Source: Sinonovacula constricta
Taxonomy: Eukaryota; Mollusca; Bivalvia; Cardiida; Solecurtidae
Length of the DNA stretch: 64,000 bases
Direction of reading: 5' to 3'
Assembly: GCA_007844125.1 (NCBI GenBank)
Contig: CM017561.1
Span: forward strand, 65,610,790 to 65,674,789
A model generated the notes under the pieces. The model saw only the letters and a program-made list of their open reading frames with translations, was not told where the DNA came from and did no database searches. The position numbers were made by a program, and so were the translations under genes. Of this stretch, positions 46,735 through 59,100 are shown piece by piece. Numbering within the stretch: the first letter of the stretch is position 1; each line of letters opens with the position of its first letter.

Positions 46735-47920
46735 TCAGTATGCCCTGAAGACCAGGTCATACATATCATTTATAAACCTAAAGAACAATAGCGGTGATAA
46801 TGTTTCTCCCTGTTTAACACGAGTGTAAATGTCAAAATATTCTGAATATGCAAAACTACTTATGAAAATATTACTATAATTTTCACCATTATTTACTTGA
46901 TCTAATAATTGAGGTTCTGAATTTATTTTCGTTTTTATACAAGCTTTTACATTTTTATATATAGCCTGAACCATTTTTGTAAATTTTGAAGATACGTTAT
47001 GTTTTAACAATTTAAGTAACATACCATTTCTGTAGACCAAATCGAATGCTTTCTTATAATCTACAAAAGCACAATATAAAGTACGTTTTTCTTGATGTAA
47101 AACCATATTAATTAATGAATGTAATATAAAGATACAGTCAACAGTACTTTTTTTACGTCGGAAACCAAATTGAAAATCACTGAGAATGTTATTGCACTCT
47201 AACCAAATACGTAACCAATTATCAAGCACTATAGCAAATATTTTAGAAAAAATACTTGTTACGGTAATACCTCTCTAATTATTAACATCGTTCTTATCCC
47301 CCTTTTTGGCACTGGTACAATCGCGCCTTTAGTCCATGAAGCTGGGTAAATACATCTATCATATATATAATTAAATAAATTACATAGTATTGGAGCTAAA
47401 ATTTCTTTTCCATCAATAAATATTTCAGGGACTAAATTATCAATACCACTACTCTTACCCAACTTTAAATCCGAAATAGCTTTATCAACCTCGTATATAC
47501 TGATTTCCCTGTCTAGACTTTCAATAATAATGTTTTCGTCTAGAATATCATTCAATTCATTTTCTACAACAGGGTTTTTAAAATTATCATCACCAGAGAA
47601 TAATTCCTTAAAATGCTCTAGAAATTCATCAGCTGAAATATTTGTATTAGATGATGTTTTATTTATTCTCTTTATTTCATTCCAAAACTTCTGCGGGTCT
47701 GACTTAGAATGATTATGTAACTTATCTTGTTGACTTGTTTTGTAATGAGCTTTTGCTTTCCTTTTAACAAAATTATATTGTTTACGACTCTGGATAAACA
47801 ATAAACGTTTATTCTCACATCTATCCTTAGCATATAAACGATATGCATATCTAAAATTCCTTCTAGCTGTTTCGCATTCCTTATTAAACCATGGGCTTTG
47901 AAATTTACGTCACATTTACA
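46735..47920 (-). pseudogene. LINE ORF2 reverse transcriptase, catalytic segment deleted
   Basis: PWFNKECETARRNFRYAYRL (just before 47801) leads into the linker, KSSGIDNLVPEIF and PASWTKGAIVPVPKRG. A frameshift near 47265 follows, then LSDFQFGFRRKKSTVDCIFI, YCAFVDYKKAFDLV (first Asp) and VKQGETLSPLLFFRFINDMY. The sequence then jumps to the QGILNKLHDYCSEWGITVNS region at ~46740. The ~25-30 residues that carry (Y/F)ADD in related LINEs are absent. Confidence 0.88.
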
Positions 47921-49002
47921 TTCTTATTGTTAGAGTGTGTCTTTATTTTTCCATGAACACTGAAAGCACAATTGTACAATAAATCAGAAAGAGAATCAAT
48001 ACCTTGGTCCACACTCATATCATTTAAAACAATACTGTCAGCAATTTCCTGCTGTTTTTTTACAATTTCTGACAAACTTGATAAGTAAGATATTTTTTTG
48101 TCATTATCCTTACTCCAGCAGAGATTCTTATATGAATAACTAATGTCAGTATCATGTGGTTTATCAGTAATAAAAACAAACAAAACTTGGATAGGTGCAT
48201 GTGGAGAATGTGGATACAGATCATGGACAACAAAATTTGTTGTAAAGGGAAATAAGTCGGGAGAAACGGGGATATAATCGATTAAGCTCTGTCGCTTGTT
48301 TGAAATAAAGGTTACCTCCCCTTTCCCCGCGTCATCCCCACAACGACCATTGACAATCTTTAACCCCATTTTAATACACATGTCAATCAATTTTGTACCG
48401 GAGGAATTAACTGTGAAGTCGGACGTAAATCGATCAGGAACACTCCAATCATTATCAATATCGAAAAAATCGATGGTATTCACAAAACGATTAATATCAT
48501 CGTTGCCTATCAAGTAAGCATTAAAATCCCCACAAACGGTCACTGAACCCATACTGAAGTAGTGTCTTATTGTACACTCTAGGTATTCAAAGAAACATTC
48601 AGGATGTAAGTTAAAATATGCGGAATTACTAGGTGGAATGTATAAAAAGCATAGATATAAATCAAACTCTGTATTAACAAAATTACGATCGACTTTTATC
48701 CACAAGACCCCGTTATCATCAGTTGATTGTATTGATATGTCTTTTTTCATAAATTCTCTGTAAAATAAACAAATACCACCGTGGCTTCTCTTTTTCCGAT
48801 TGGATAAAGTACTTGATCTTGGTACATTAATACATTCATATCCTTCAATGGACGGTGTACTGTAGGTGGAGAGCCAAGTTTTACTACAGAAAAAGAGGTC
48901 AAAAAGATTAACAAAGTTTATAAATTCTGCATCATCAAGGCATTGCTTAAGTCCATTGACGTTCCATGATGTTACGCTAAGTCTATACTTTTCTTGTGGT
49001 TC
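47905..49002 (-). pseudogene. LINE ORF2 endonuclease (APE/EEP type)
   Basis: From just after the TAG at 49003-49005 the frame reads RLSVTSWNVNGLKQ, CSKTWLS (catalytic Glu of SETW replaced by Lys at 48880-48882), GGICLFYREF, VTVCGDFNAYL (GDFN motif), SSGTKLIDMC and SLIDYIPVSPDL. The final motif is SPHAPI where SDHAPI-like sequence is usual. There is no ATG, CTG, GTG or TTG in frame between the TAG and 48750, so the first possible Met lies inside the domain. The frame stops at 47905. Confidence 0.9.
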
Positions 49003-50046
49003 CTAGTTGGAAACAGGGGGTTGAAATAATCGGTTATTTACATAGAGCTTATCCCGCACTAACACAGCACGCTTGCCTTGGCGACGAGCAGCTAGCACCA
49101 CGAGCATTTTCCGCCTCTCCAATACTTCAGTGGGGTACTGGTCTGCTACGTTGTAGGGGCTTTTCCGGAGATCTACATTACGAAGAGCATCTTTTGTGTG
49201 CAAGGTCAATATGTAGCACGCTCTCGGGATCTTCGATGTGTAACACCGTCTTGCAAAAGTGGAACACCTTTTCCGTGCAATTTTCCTTGTCACCGTGGCT
49301 GTGTGTTGATCCATGACCTCCGTTGTTGGGGTCTTCGGCCATCGGCACCTGCGGTTGCGTGTCCGATGATGGATTGTTTCTTGCTCTCTCTTCATTGATG
49401 CCAAAAAACAACAGATTGTCTCTCATTGAGCGACATTTCAAATCTATGACGTCCTCATTTAGTTGGTTATTCATCTGTTTTAATGAATTGTTCTCATCTG
49501 ATAGCATTGAAAATTCTTTTTTCAGTTTGCTTACATCGTTTTATTCCTGTCTACACATTCAGAGATGGATTCGAACTCTTTCTCAACAAACATTTGACTC
49601 TTTTCGATTTCGCCGCACATTTTCATAACTTAAGACATCCGATCTGTTAGTTTAGAAATTGTTATAGTTATCTTGTCAAGCCGACTTAGTTTATTGTCAA
49701 TTTGATCTAGTCTGGACATTATTTTACTCAATACGCTATCATCATCGTCGGTGGTTCGAGCGGAGTGAGGTCGATAGTTCAATGTTGTGTGATCAGTAGA
49801 ATTAGTGGTCACAGGGGTAATACCAGGCAAGAAAGGTTGCTGATAGCATGGATATTGGTAGCCCATAGGACTGATAGGTGTGTTCATTTGTTGGAAACCA
49901 TAAGGTACTGGTTGCATTGGAGTACTCACACTACCCTGCGGTGTCACCTGGGCGGCCGATTGCATACTACAGGTAGTTGAACGCTTAGCGTCATTGTTGG
50001 GTGGGGTGATCACTTTACTGTTGCGTTTGTTTGATTTGCCCATCAC
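49003..50046 (-). pseudogene. LINE ORF1 (coiled coil, RRM-like, C-terminal domain), frame-broken
   Basis: 50046-49630 starts MMGKSNKRNSKVITPPNNDA, is Gln/Pro/Tyr-rich and then shows a heptad-like stretch (ILSRLDQIDNKLSRLDKI type). Another frame (49507-49178) carries the rest of the coil, LSDENNSLKQMNNQLNEDVI, then CRSMRDNLLFFGI, the RRM start of L1-type ORF1 proteins. The first frame resumes by 49180 with DQYPTEVLERRKM and RDKLYVNNRLFQPPVSN and ends at TAG 49003-49005. Frameshifts lie near 49550 and 49180, with a stop at 49630. Confidence 0.85.
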
Positions 50047-50199
50047 AGTCCTTGTAGATCGAGACTATCACAATTAAGTCCAGAGGTACACAGATACACA
50101 AACTAATCACAAAAATGACAATAATAGATCCAAGATACGAGAAATTAACAGCGATAAACCCTATCAAAGCGATTTTTTCACAGATTCAAAAAATGTAGA

Positions 50200-50209
50200 C
50201 CGCCATCTT
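50200..50209 (-). promoter_or_regulatory. YY1-like site at the LINE 5' end
   Basis: AAGATGGCGG on the - strand, ~155 bases before the ORF1 ATG and at the apparent 5' border of the element. In mammalian L1 a YY1 site at the very 5' end sets the transcription start. The parallel role here is inference. Confidence 0.35.
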
Positions 50210-50215
50210 TTGACG

Positions 50216-50607
50216 CATGCGCAGTTGTCCTGTATTCCTCCAATATGCCGTATAAGGACAATTATCTTCATGAAACTTCATTTCATTAAAAGATAATTAT
50301 CTTACAACAACAACTACAGAAGTCAAGTATGTATTCACCTTCATCTGCTAAGGAGATCAAACGGAAATTGACTTACTTTGGCTCAAACGAAATGTTTACA
50401 TCGGTGCTAGAGAAGATTGACTTAGTAAAGGAGAACTGTGCAGAGACATCACTCAGTATATTGTATAATGCTCTGAATTGCTATCTCCAAACATCACAAA
50501 CTTCAAGGATAACAACACCCGTAATACAACAGTGCAGCAAGAGAGATTCCACCCAGCATCTTACTATCAAAACGCAGACAGCTTTGTCTACATAAGTAGG
50601 AAAAGTA
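50216..50607 (+). other. Flank with 88-codon open frame, possibly the same decayed element
   Basis: An inverted repeat AATTATCTT...AAGATAATT surrounds 50260-50305. A frame at 50329-50595 reads KEIKRKLTYFGSNEMFTSVL and shows no motif I know. It may be the N-terminal part of the transposase-like remnant that follows. Confidence 0.3.
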
Positions 50608-51385
50608 AATAACCACAACTGTGCATGTTATTCTGCCATTTCCCTAGACTGTGAGGACATAGAAACATGCTCTAAGATTTACAGAGTGTCATGTAAACAT
50701 TGTCATTTCTTTGAAGTTTGGAAAGCTTCGCTGGATATGCCAGATAATAGTAATTTGGTGTCTATGAGGCTTTTACATGGATATTTCCGCAGTGGAATGT
50801 TGTTTTCACAGCTCAGTAGATTCTGTGAATCAACTGGTGTAGGAAGTCTTACGAGACATAAAGTGGACACTTACACTAAGAAGTATAGTGTAGCCGTCAG
50901 TGAGGAACGTGCGGAGTCGTGTCAGTCTGCACTGACAGAAGAACAATCTAAAAGCGAGGATGAAAGCGGCGTAGACATTATTACTGATGCAAGACACTCT
51001 ACAAGGAGAAATTCGAAATATACAGAAGTAGTGTGCATTGGATATAGCACCCATAAGGTCATACAACACCAAGTGGTTAGCCGCAGTGATGACCAGTGCT
51101 CACAAAGACATGTGAAGAAACATGACCATGACAGGAATGCCAGGAATATTAACAAATATGTGCGGCATAAAAACTAATGACTGTCAACCAGAATGACACC
51201 TGGCATGTTTCTGTTTCGCTTGAAAATGTAATGAAGAAAATTTCATCAGGGGCTAAATATAGAGAAGGGAAAACCTGGTCTGCCCAGCTTGTGGATAGGT
51301 TCAAACCAATAAAGACGCCAATTATAGACTGCTAAGTGACTTAGCAATTTGCCACTGGAATGAGAATGTTGGAAGGAGGCGAACT
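50608..51385 (+). pseudogene. Decayed DDE-transposase-like gene
   Basis: The main frame (to 51177) contains MRLLHGYFRSGMLFSQLSRF, then TDARHSTRRNSKYTEVVCIG, YSTHKVIQHQVV and HDHDRNARNINKYV. After a stop and frame change, NDTWHVSVSLENVMKKIS, YREGKTWSAQLVDRFKPI and DLAICHWNENVGRRRT follow. The order DARH(D-type) - WH - KTWS-QL-D - HWNEN matches, from recall, a family of transposon-derived proteins widespread in molluscs, cnidarians and fish. The central part is deleted relative to that family. No terminal inverted repeats were found. Confidence 0.55.
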
Positions 51386-52934
<1,549 letters not shown>

Positions 52935-53356
52935 GGTTGCTTTGAAGCAAACAAAAATGAAACTGACATAGCTCTATAAAATGTATTTAAGTTGACATAG
53001 CAGATGACGAAAAACTTGATACAAAATTACATAAAAATTTTGTTTTCTTACAAGTGTAGTGCTATATACAAAACCATCCTAGAGAATAATGGGGATCGCA
53101 AGTGAATATAAACAAACAGCGAAAAATATCTTGAATGACACAAATAGAGGAAAAATAAACATATATATGCAGATACTCATGAAACAACGAGATTGTAAAC
53201 TGTGTAAATATCTAAACTGTGTAAATATCTTAAATAAGCAGCGCCACAGAGAAAGAAATGTGTAACATTTGCATATCTAAAACGTCTACAGTATAAACGC
53301 TAATTCCGACAATAGATTTATAATTCATGCTTATTTAAGTATTATTTCATGTTCAT

Positions 53357-53362
53357 TTTATT
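53357..53362 (-). terminator. Possible polyadenylation signal of the sulfotransferase
   Basis: AATAAA on the - strand about 290 bases after the stop codon. The choice among AT-rich candidates is uncertain. Confidence 0.3.
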
Positions 53363-53511
53363 TATATGAAGAACTCTTCTGCTTAAGTCATGCTTAACGC
53401 ATTAACAAAGATTGTCTACTTAAGTGACACGACGTTCTGTCATAAAACAAAATACTTTGTGTTAAAAGACAATTATGCCCATCCTAAAATATGGATATTA
53501 AACTGAACTGC

Positions 53512-53582
53512 AAACACGTCAATCTGCAGGACACAGAGGATTTACACATCGGCGACTTTACCACTAGGCCACGGGTGCCCAA
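53512..53582 (-). repeat. Possible tRNA-derived head (SINE fragment)
   Basis: On the - strand CCGTGGCCTAGTGGTAAAGT resembles a tRNA D arm/box A. No box B is recognisable, so this is only a candidate fragment in the 3' UTR of the sulfotransferase. Confidence 0.3.
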
Positions 53583-53651
53583 CACCATAAACTGAACTGT
53601 TGGTTTAGCTGAAAAGGAACATTTTTGCCGTACATTATAAGGCAAATATCA

Positions 53652-54851
53652 TTATGTCAATGTATCATCAGTTGGACAAATCTCAAACATATCACGGGGA
53701 CAAGGGTCGTATTCAAACAATGAAAAATCAAACATGTATATGTCTTGAATCGCCTTAATAATGTTCATAGGAACTTTCTTATACGCTTCAATCATTAGCT
53801 GTCTCTTTTGTAATTTTATAGTTCGCCACTCTTCAGGAGTCTGTTTCTCTAAGATCTGATACAATATCTTTATAAAGATTTCCTTCTGTAATGGGTTTTT
53901 CAATACCGTAAAATTTGCTGCCATGAGCTCTTGTTGTGGAAATTTCCGCTTTATACTGATGTATCCATTGAGTTGAAATGTCCTCCACAACCTCTCAGCA
54001 ACGTCTATCCTTTTAAAACATGTCTTATTATATGCGTTCTCCAGATCAAGATTATATGTCACCAACATCTCTATTTCCGACCGGGCTCTTTCCAGTGATG
54101 ATTCATTGGAAATAAAATGTTGGAAACCAAAGCTGGATAAAATCAGATTGGAGTCCCTGGCAAACGTTTCTTGCTTTCCGATAAATTCGTAATTCGAGTG
54201 GCATGGGCTACACACTCGATGGGATGGTTCCCAATGTTCATTAAAACTTTCAACGCGTCCACGTTTCGAAACAGATGTTAGAAACTCTTCAAATGTGAGA
54301 TTGTTTGGACATAACATTTGAAACTCGGAAATATTTTGCCGGACATCGCTTACAATCTCATGAGCGGCCGTTCTCCAAAAGTCTGGCAAATAAATTTTGT
54401 CAATGTAAGCTGACCAAAGCCGAGAAAATGGATCTCTGGCAAACATAAACAGTCGGTCATTCGCAAACAGCGTTGTGTTTCTAGCCATTGATTGTCTTAT
54501 ATTGGAAATTTGGCCATAATGAACAAAGCCTCTGTCAATGTCGGAAGGTTTGGCAATGTTTTCCTTCTCCGGGTAGTCAAACGCAATAAAGCGCATGAAG
54601 CGTTTCCAGCCGGTACATCCCACTTTCGGTGTGATGCAGTAAGAAAGCCGCAGGGGAAAATGGCTCCAGACATTGCCAGTTGGCTTCAATTTCTTCATGT
54701 ACTCTGTCTTTGCCAGGACTTCGCATTTCTCTGATATCCGCTTCACCCGTTCTTCCATTTGCACTGCTGCTGGGCTCATTGTAGGTATCATGAAGTTCTC
54801 GTCAGTAGTACATCCCGAAGCCGCCACCATGTTATCCAAGGGTCGTTTTAG
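53652..54851 (-). CDS. Sulfotransferase catalytic exon (399 codons)
   Basis: Begins at LKRPLDN after the acceptor TTTTTGTTTACAG. The upstream in-frame ATG at 54881 lies in the intron and is probably not used. Motifs: YCITPKVGCTGWKRFM is the 5'-phosphosulfate-binding loop (usual form K-ACTNWK, here KVGCTGW), and FARDPFSRLWSAYIDK is the 3'-phosphate-binding motif. FIGKQETFARD and FGY/YxxD-like C-terminal sequence follow. N-glycosylation sequons include NTT, NLT, NES, NKT and NFT. Stop at 53652. Length is typical for the family. Confidence 0.95.
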   Translation of the reverse strand, partial: LKRPLDNMVAASGCTTDENFMIPTMSPAAVQMEERVKRISEKCEVLAKTEYMKKLKPTGNVWSHFPLRLSYCITPKVGCTGWKRFMRFIAFDYPEKENIAKPSDIDRGFVHYGQISNIRQSMARNTTLFANDRLFMFARDPFSRLWSAYIDKIYLPDFWRTAAHEIVSDVRQNISEFQMLCPNNLTFEEFLTSVSKRGRVESFNEHWEPSHRVCSPCHSNYEFIGKQETFARDSNLILSSFGFQHFISNESSLERARSEIEMLVTYNLDLENAYNKTCFKRIDVAERLWRTFQLNGYISIKRKFPQQELMAANFTVLKNPLQKEIFIKILYQILEKQTPEEWRTIKLQKRQLMIEAYKKVPMNIIKAIQDIYMFDFSLFEYDPCPRDMFEICPTDDTLT

Positions 54852-56100
54852 CTGTAAACAAAAATGTGCTGTATGAATCATCTTCTAATTCAACATAAAT
54901 ACAATCACTGGCGGACATCGTTGATCACAACGAAAAAAATCGTTGCTTAATTATTTAATTTACCACAGTCACTGTCGATAAAAATATAAATAAAATATGA
55001 TAAAGAGATTTAAATATGAAGAGTCAGTGCATATTTAAAAAGGGTTTGGCTCGTTGTTGCTTCAAACAGTGATTAATTGTTCACATAAAAGAAAATTGTC
55101 TTCTTATAGTAAACATTTGAAAACATTCAATATGTGATAATGTACATATGAACTTATGTTTAAAACGACTGAAATTTTAAAGGCAGGATCAGAATTCTAC
55201 GCTAACCTTTAATCATACTGTTTGTATTAACAAATCGTAGAATTAAATAGTTTGAATGTAAAACGACTTTACAATTTCCCTTCCCGTTTAAAGCTAGTCG
55301 GAACTTCCATAATTCCTCAACGCGGAAGTAGGAAGTGCCCCCTTCGAGTTGTTTTAATGTAACCGGGAACTTGAAAACGGTTTCAAATGACCGTCGCTTT
55401 TTTATGTTAACTTCGTCGAGATTGTTTATGTTTCATGGGTACTTCATTTGAGAAAGGAGATCAATGGAATCCTACTCGGAAATATAAATACTGGTCTCTT
55501 GAAATAGATTCATCGTTTCAGCGGTAAGACCATCGACGTTCTTCATACCTACGCCAAAGCGCTACCATATTGATAAATAATTCAGATACAATACAGTATA
55601 TGTTTAGGATTGAATTGGTCATTGTGAGCCATCTCATATTTTTGTGGACTTTAAAAAATGTAACTGTGCTTTAAAAAACAACAACAATTTTACCACAAAA
55701 AAGTAAACTTCACCAGTTGGTAAAATGTACCGCCATTGCTAATGTGTTGCCTGTATTCTTAAACCATAAACCAGTAATGGGCTGGGCATGAACACTAATA
55801 TTCAGTTGGATGCTTTCGTTTACAATTACACTCATCTTTAACAAACGAATGAGTTGAAAAAATTCAATGTATGTAGACTGACCTGTCTATTTTCGGTCCA
55901 TACTGTGCCTAATGGATGATACAACATGGAACCTGAAATACACGAACAAGGTCCCATGAAAGCATTCGTATAATAAATGTTATAAACACATGTAGTTTCT
56001 AAAGCATTGCAGAAGTTGAGAATTTGGTGAAAGTTTTGTTTAACTTCCAGTTAGACATGATGTCGTTGTTGTTGTTTTAAACGCATTCGACTGCATGCCT

Positions 56101-56161
<61 letters not shown>

Positions 56162-59100
56162 GACTTAATTTCGATAAATGTGTAAATAAACACGGAAAAT
56201 AACATGTAAAAATCATAAACAAGGACACACTGATTACACATTAATAACAACATCAAGCAGTTATGTACACCGTTGTACAATAAATACAAATCTATATTAG
56301 GGATAACACACAAAAAAGCAATATTCTAGTATTTCGATTACTGTCCCTGATATTGGCTGCCCGACTCACACCGGTATGTTATAGTGGGTATAAAGGTGTC
56401 CCTGATATTGGCTGCACGACACACACCGGTATGTTAAAGTGAGTATAAAGTTGTCCCTGATATTGGCTGCACGACACACACCGGTATGTTAAAGTGAGCA
56501 TACAGGTGTCCCTGATATTGGTTGCACGACACACACCGTTTTGTTATAGTGAGTATACAGGTGTCCCTGATATTGGCTGCACGACACACACCGGTATGTT
56601 ATAGTGAGTATAAAGGTGTCCCTGATATTGGCTGCACGACACACGCCGGTATGTTAAAGTGAGTATATAGGTGTCCCTGATATTGGCTGCACGACTCACA
56701 CCGGTATGTTATAGTGAGTATAAAGGTGTCCCTGATATTGGCTGCACAACACATACCGGTATGTTATAGTGAGTATAAAGGTGTCCCTGATATTGGCTGC
56801 ACAACACACACCGGTATGTTATAGTGAGTATAAAGGTGTCCCTGATATTGGCTGCACGACGCACACTGGTATGTTATAGTGAGTATACAGGTGTCCCTGA
56901 TATTGGCTGCACAACACATACCGGTATGTTATAGTGAGTATAAAGGTGTCCCTGATATTGGCTGCACAACACACACCGGTATGTTATAGTGAGTATAAAG
57001 GTGTCCCTGATATTGGCTGCACGACGCACACCGGTATGTTATAGTGAGTATACAGGTGTCCCTGATATTGGCTGCACGACGCACACCGGTATGTTATAGT
57101 GAGTATAAAGGTGTCCCTGATATTGGCTGCACGACACACACCGGTATGTTATAGTGAGTATAAAGGTGTCCCTGATATTGGCTGCACGACACACGCCGGT
57201 ATGTTAAAGTGAGTATATAGGTGTCCCTGATATTGGCTGCCCGACTCACACCGGTATGTTATAGTGAGTATAAAGGTGTCCCTGATATTGGCTGCACAAC
57301 ACATACCGGTATGTTATACATGTTAGACATGTAATCCTGGGGCGAATGATCAGTCACTAGTGAAAATAACGGACCACAGTGTCCACTTATTGAAAAAGAA
57401 ACAGTCCACAACTTTTTGAGAACACATTATTATCTGACCAACACAATTTGGGACTGGTTCCAAAGAAATTCAAAGAAAGTAAACTCCCCTAAAACTACAT
57501 ATGTAAAGCTTCCAGACATAAGACAGTGGTTACCTTGCCTTTAGAAGACAGGTGAGGGGCAAAAGTAACGCCATGATATTTAATTTTCAACAATTTAATT
57601 TTCAATAAGATTTTCATTAATATACGATTATACAGGTTATATATAAGAATTGCATTTTCTAGAAACCAAAATCCCAGACACATCTGCATGGAGTAATTTC
57701 TGTTTAGTTGAACAAGCGCTGAAATATCATTTACGCTGATTGTAAGTAAAAGGGTGCCAAGAATAGACCTTGGGGAACACTTCAAACAACTTTTGTTTGA
57801 AAAGCAACACATTTATCAACTAGTTTTGTCTGTCAGGACACTCTGGTTGAATTCATTTAATAGCATTCAAACTAAGACCTACAGCCCTTAATTACATAAT
57901 GAAAGAGTAACCGTATCAAAAACATTTTGCAAATCAAAAAGAACAATCCCACAAAATTGCCATGATCCATCTGAAATTTACTAACACCGATAAATTAATA
58001 AGACATGTATCGGTGGAAAAGCAGCGTCTAAAACCATACTGAAAACACCATCACCTCGAACATGTGATATATAAAGCCCGGTGTGAGAACATTTGCTTTA
58101 TTAAGGTAAGTGCTCTGAAATCAACTTCGTCGATATTCGCCACCTTCCGCACCTGCGAATTACGCCGAAAGAACCCGAAGGTTTTCTCCACCGTTACTAT
58201 TTTTAGAAACACCAGCTAGTAGTTTTCCGAAAACGTGACGTCAAATTCTATGTTTCAGCATAGCGGCTCGATCGCGTAGAAAATTTTAGTAAAAATGTTA
58301 TCCGCGGAGGATGGAGGAGGAGGGGGGGGGGGGGGGATTTGCCGCTAGTGCAGCGACATTTCTATCATTATAGCATAGGGGCATTTTTGTGGTGCCCAGG
58401 AACTGAACCCGACCGGTCAATTTTACTGACACCGACGAGCCATGCGTAATGCTGTCCCCATAGTCCCAAGCGTTAGGAGGAAGTGGCCACTACTACCAAC
58501 TTTAAAGTCTTTGGTTTGACCTGCTTTACCATTTGAGCTACTGCGACCGGTTGTTATCCGGTTATATGCAAACGACGATCGATGGGAAAACTAAGCAACA
58601 AATGTAATTTACCTCCATTTTATGTTCAAACTCGAAGGGCAGTATGTTATTGCCTATTTCGGCAAATTTCTTTTTAAAAATTCGAACCAGCTTTAAAAAA
58701 AAGTTAAGTTGCTAAAGGTTTATGTCTTCCCATTTTCAGACTTTCAGATTAATAAAACCATTAAAAACTATTTATCTTTTGTCCAGATATACTTCAGAAC
58801 GCATCTCTGACATTTTAGAAACATTTCTCTCTGGAAACCTTAGAACGTATGTCATATTCGGTCCCCCCCCACCACCCCCCACGCCAAACGAAGCTGAAAG
58901 GTTCTGGATCCGGGCATGAAATTTATCTGGAAGAAAAGGCTTAACATTTGACTTCTTTGAGTTCCCCCTGTAGCCCATGGTGTCCGTATGATTACCACAG
59001 CATAAAATATTGGGGGTGCCGGGTAGTTACTTCCCGGAATAAAAAAAGTTTCTAAAATGTCTAAGATGCGTTCTGAAGTGTCTCTGGACAAAAGGTTACT

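Larger units (their letters stand above)
45064..50215 (-). mobile_element. Near-full-length non-LTR retrotransposon (LINE), inactive
   Basis: About 5.15 kb on the - strand: 5' UTR, ORF1 (coiled coil plus RNA-binding domain), ORF2 (APE-type endonuclease, RT, Cys/His C-terminus), then a 3' UTR ending GTCAATAAACTGTTTGAATT and TGAATTTGAGT. Frameshifts occur near 49550, 49180, 47910, 47265 and 46060. The RT has lost the segment that should hold its catalytic YADD/FADD box, and the endonuclease catalytic Glu is Lys. Clade unassigned; ORF1 architecture and Cys/His tail fit L1/CR1/jockey-like groups. No clear target-site duplication was found. Confidence 0.93.

Noticed and set aside
54852..54881. ATG at 54881 as start of the sulfotransferase
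   Set aside because: The sequence between it and LKRPLDN ends in a strong acceptor (TTTTTGTTTACAG), and two upstream exons join in phase, so this Met is intronic.
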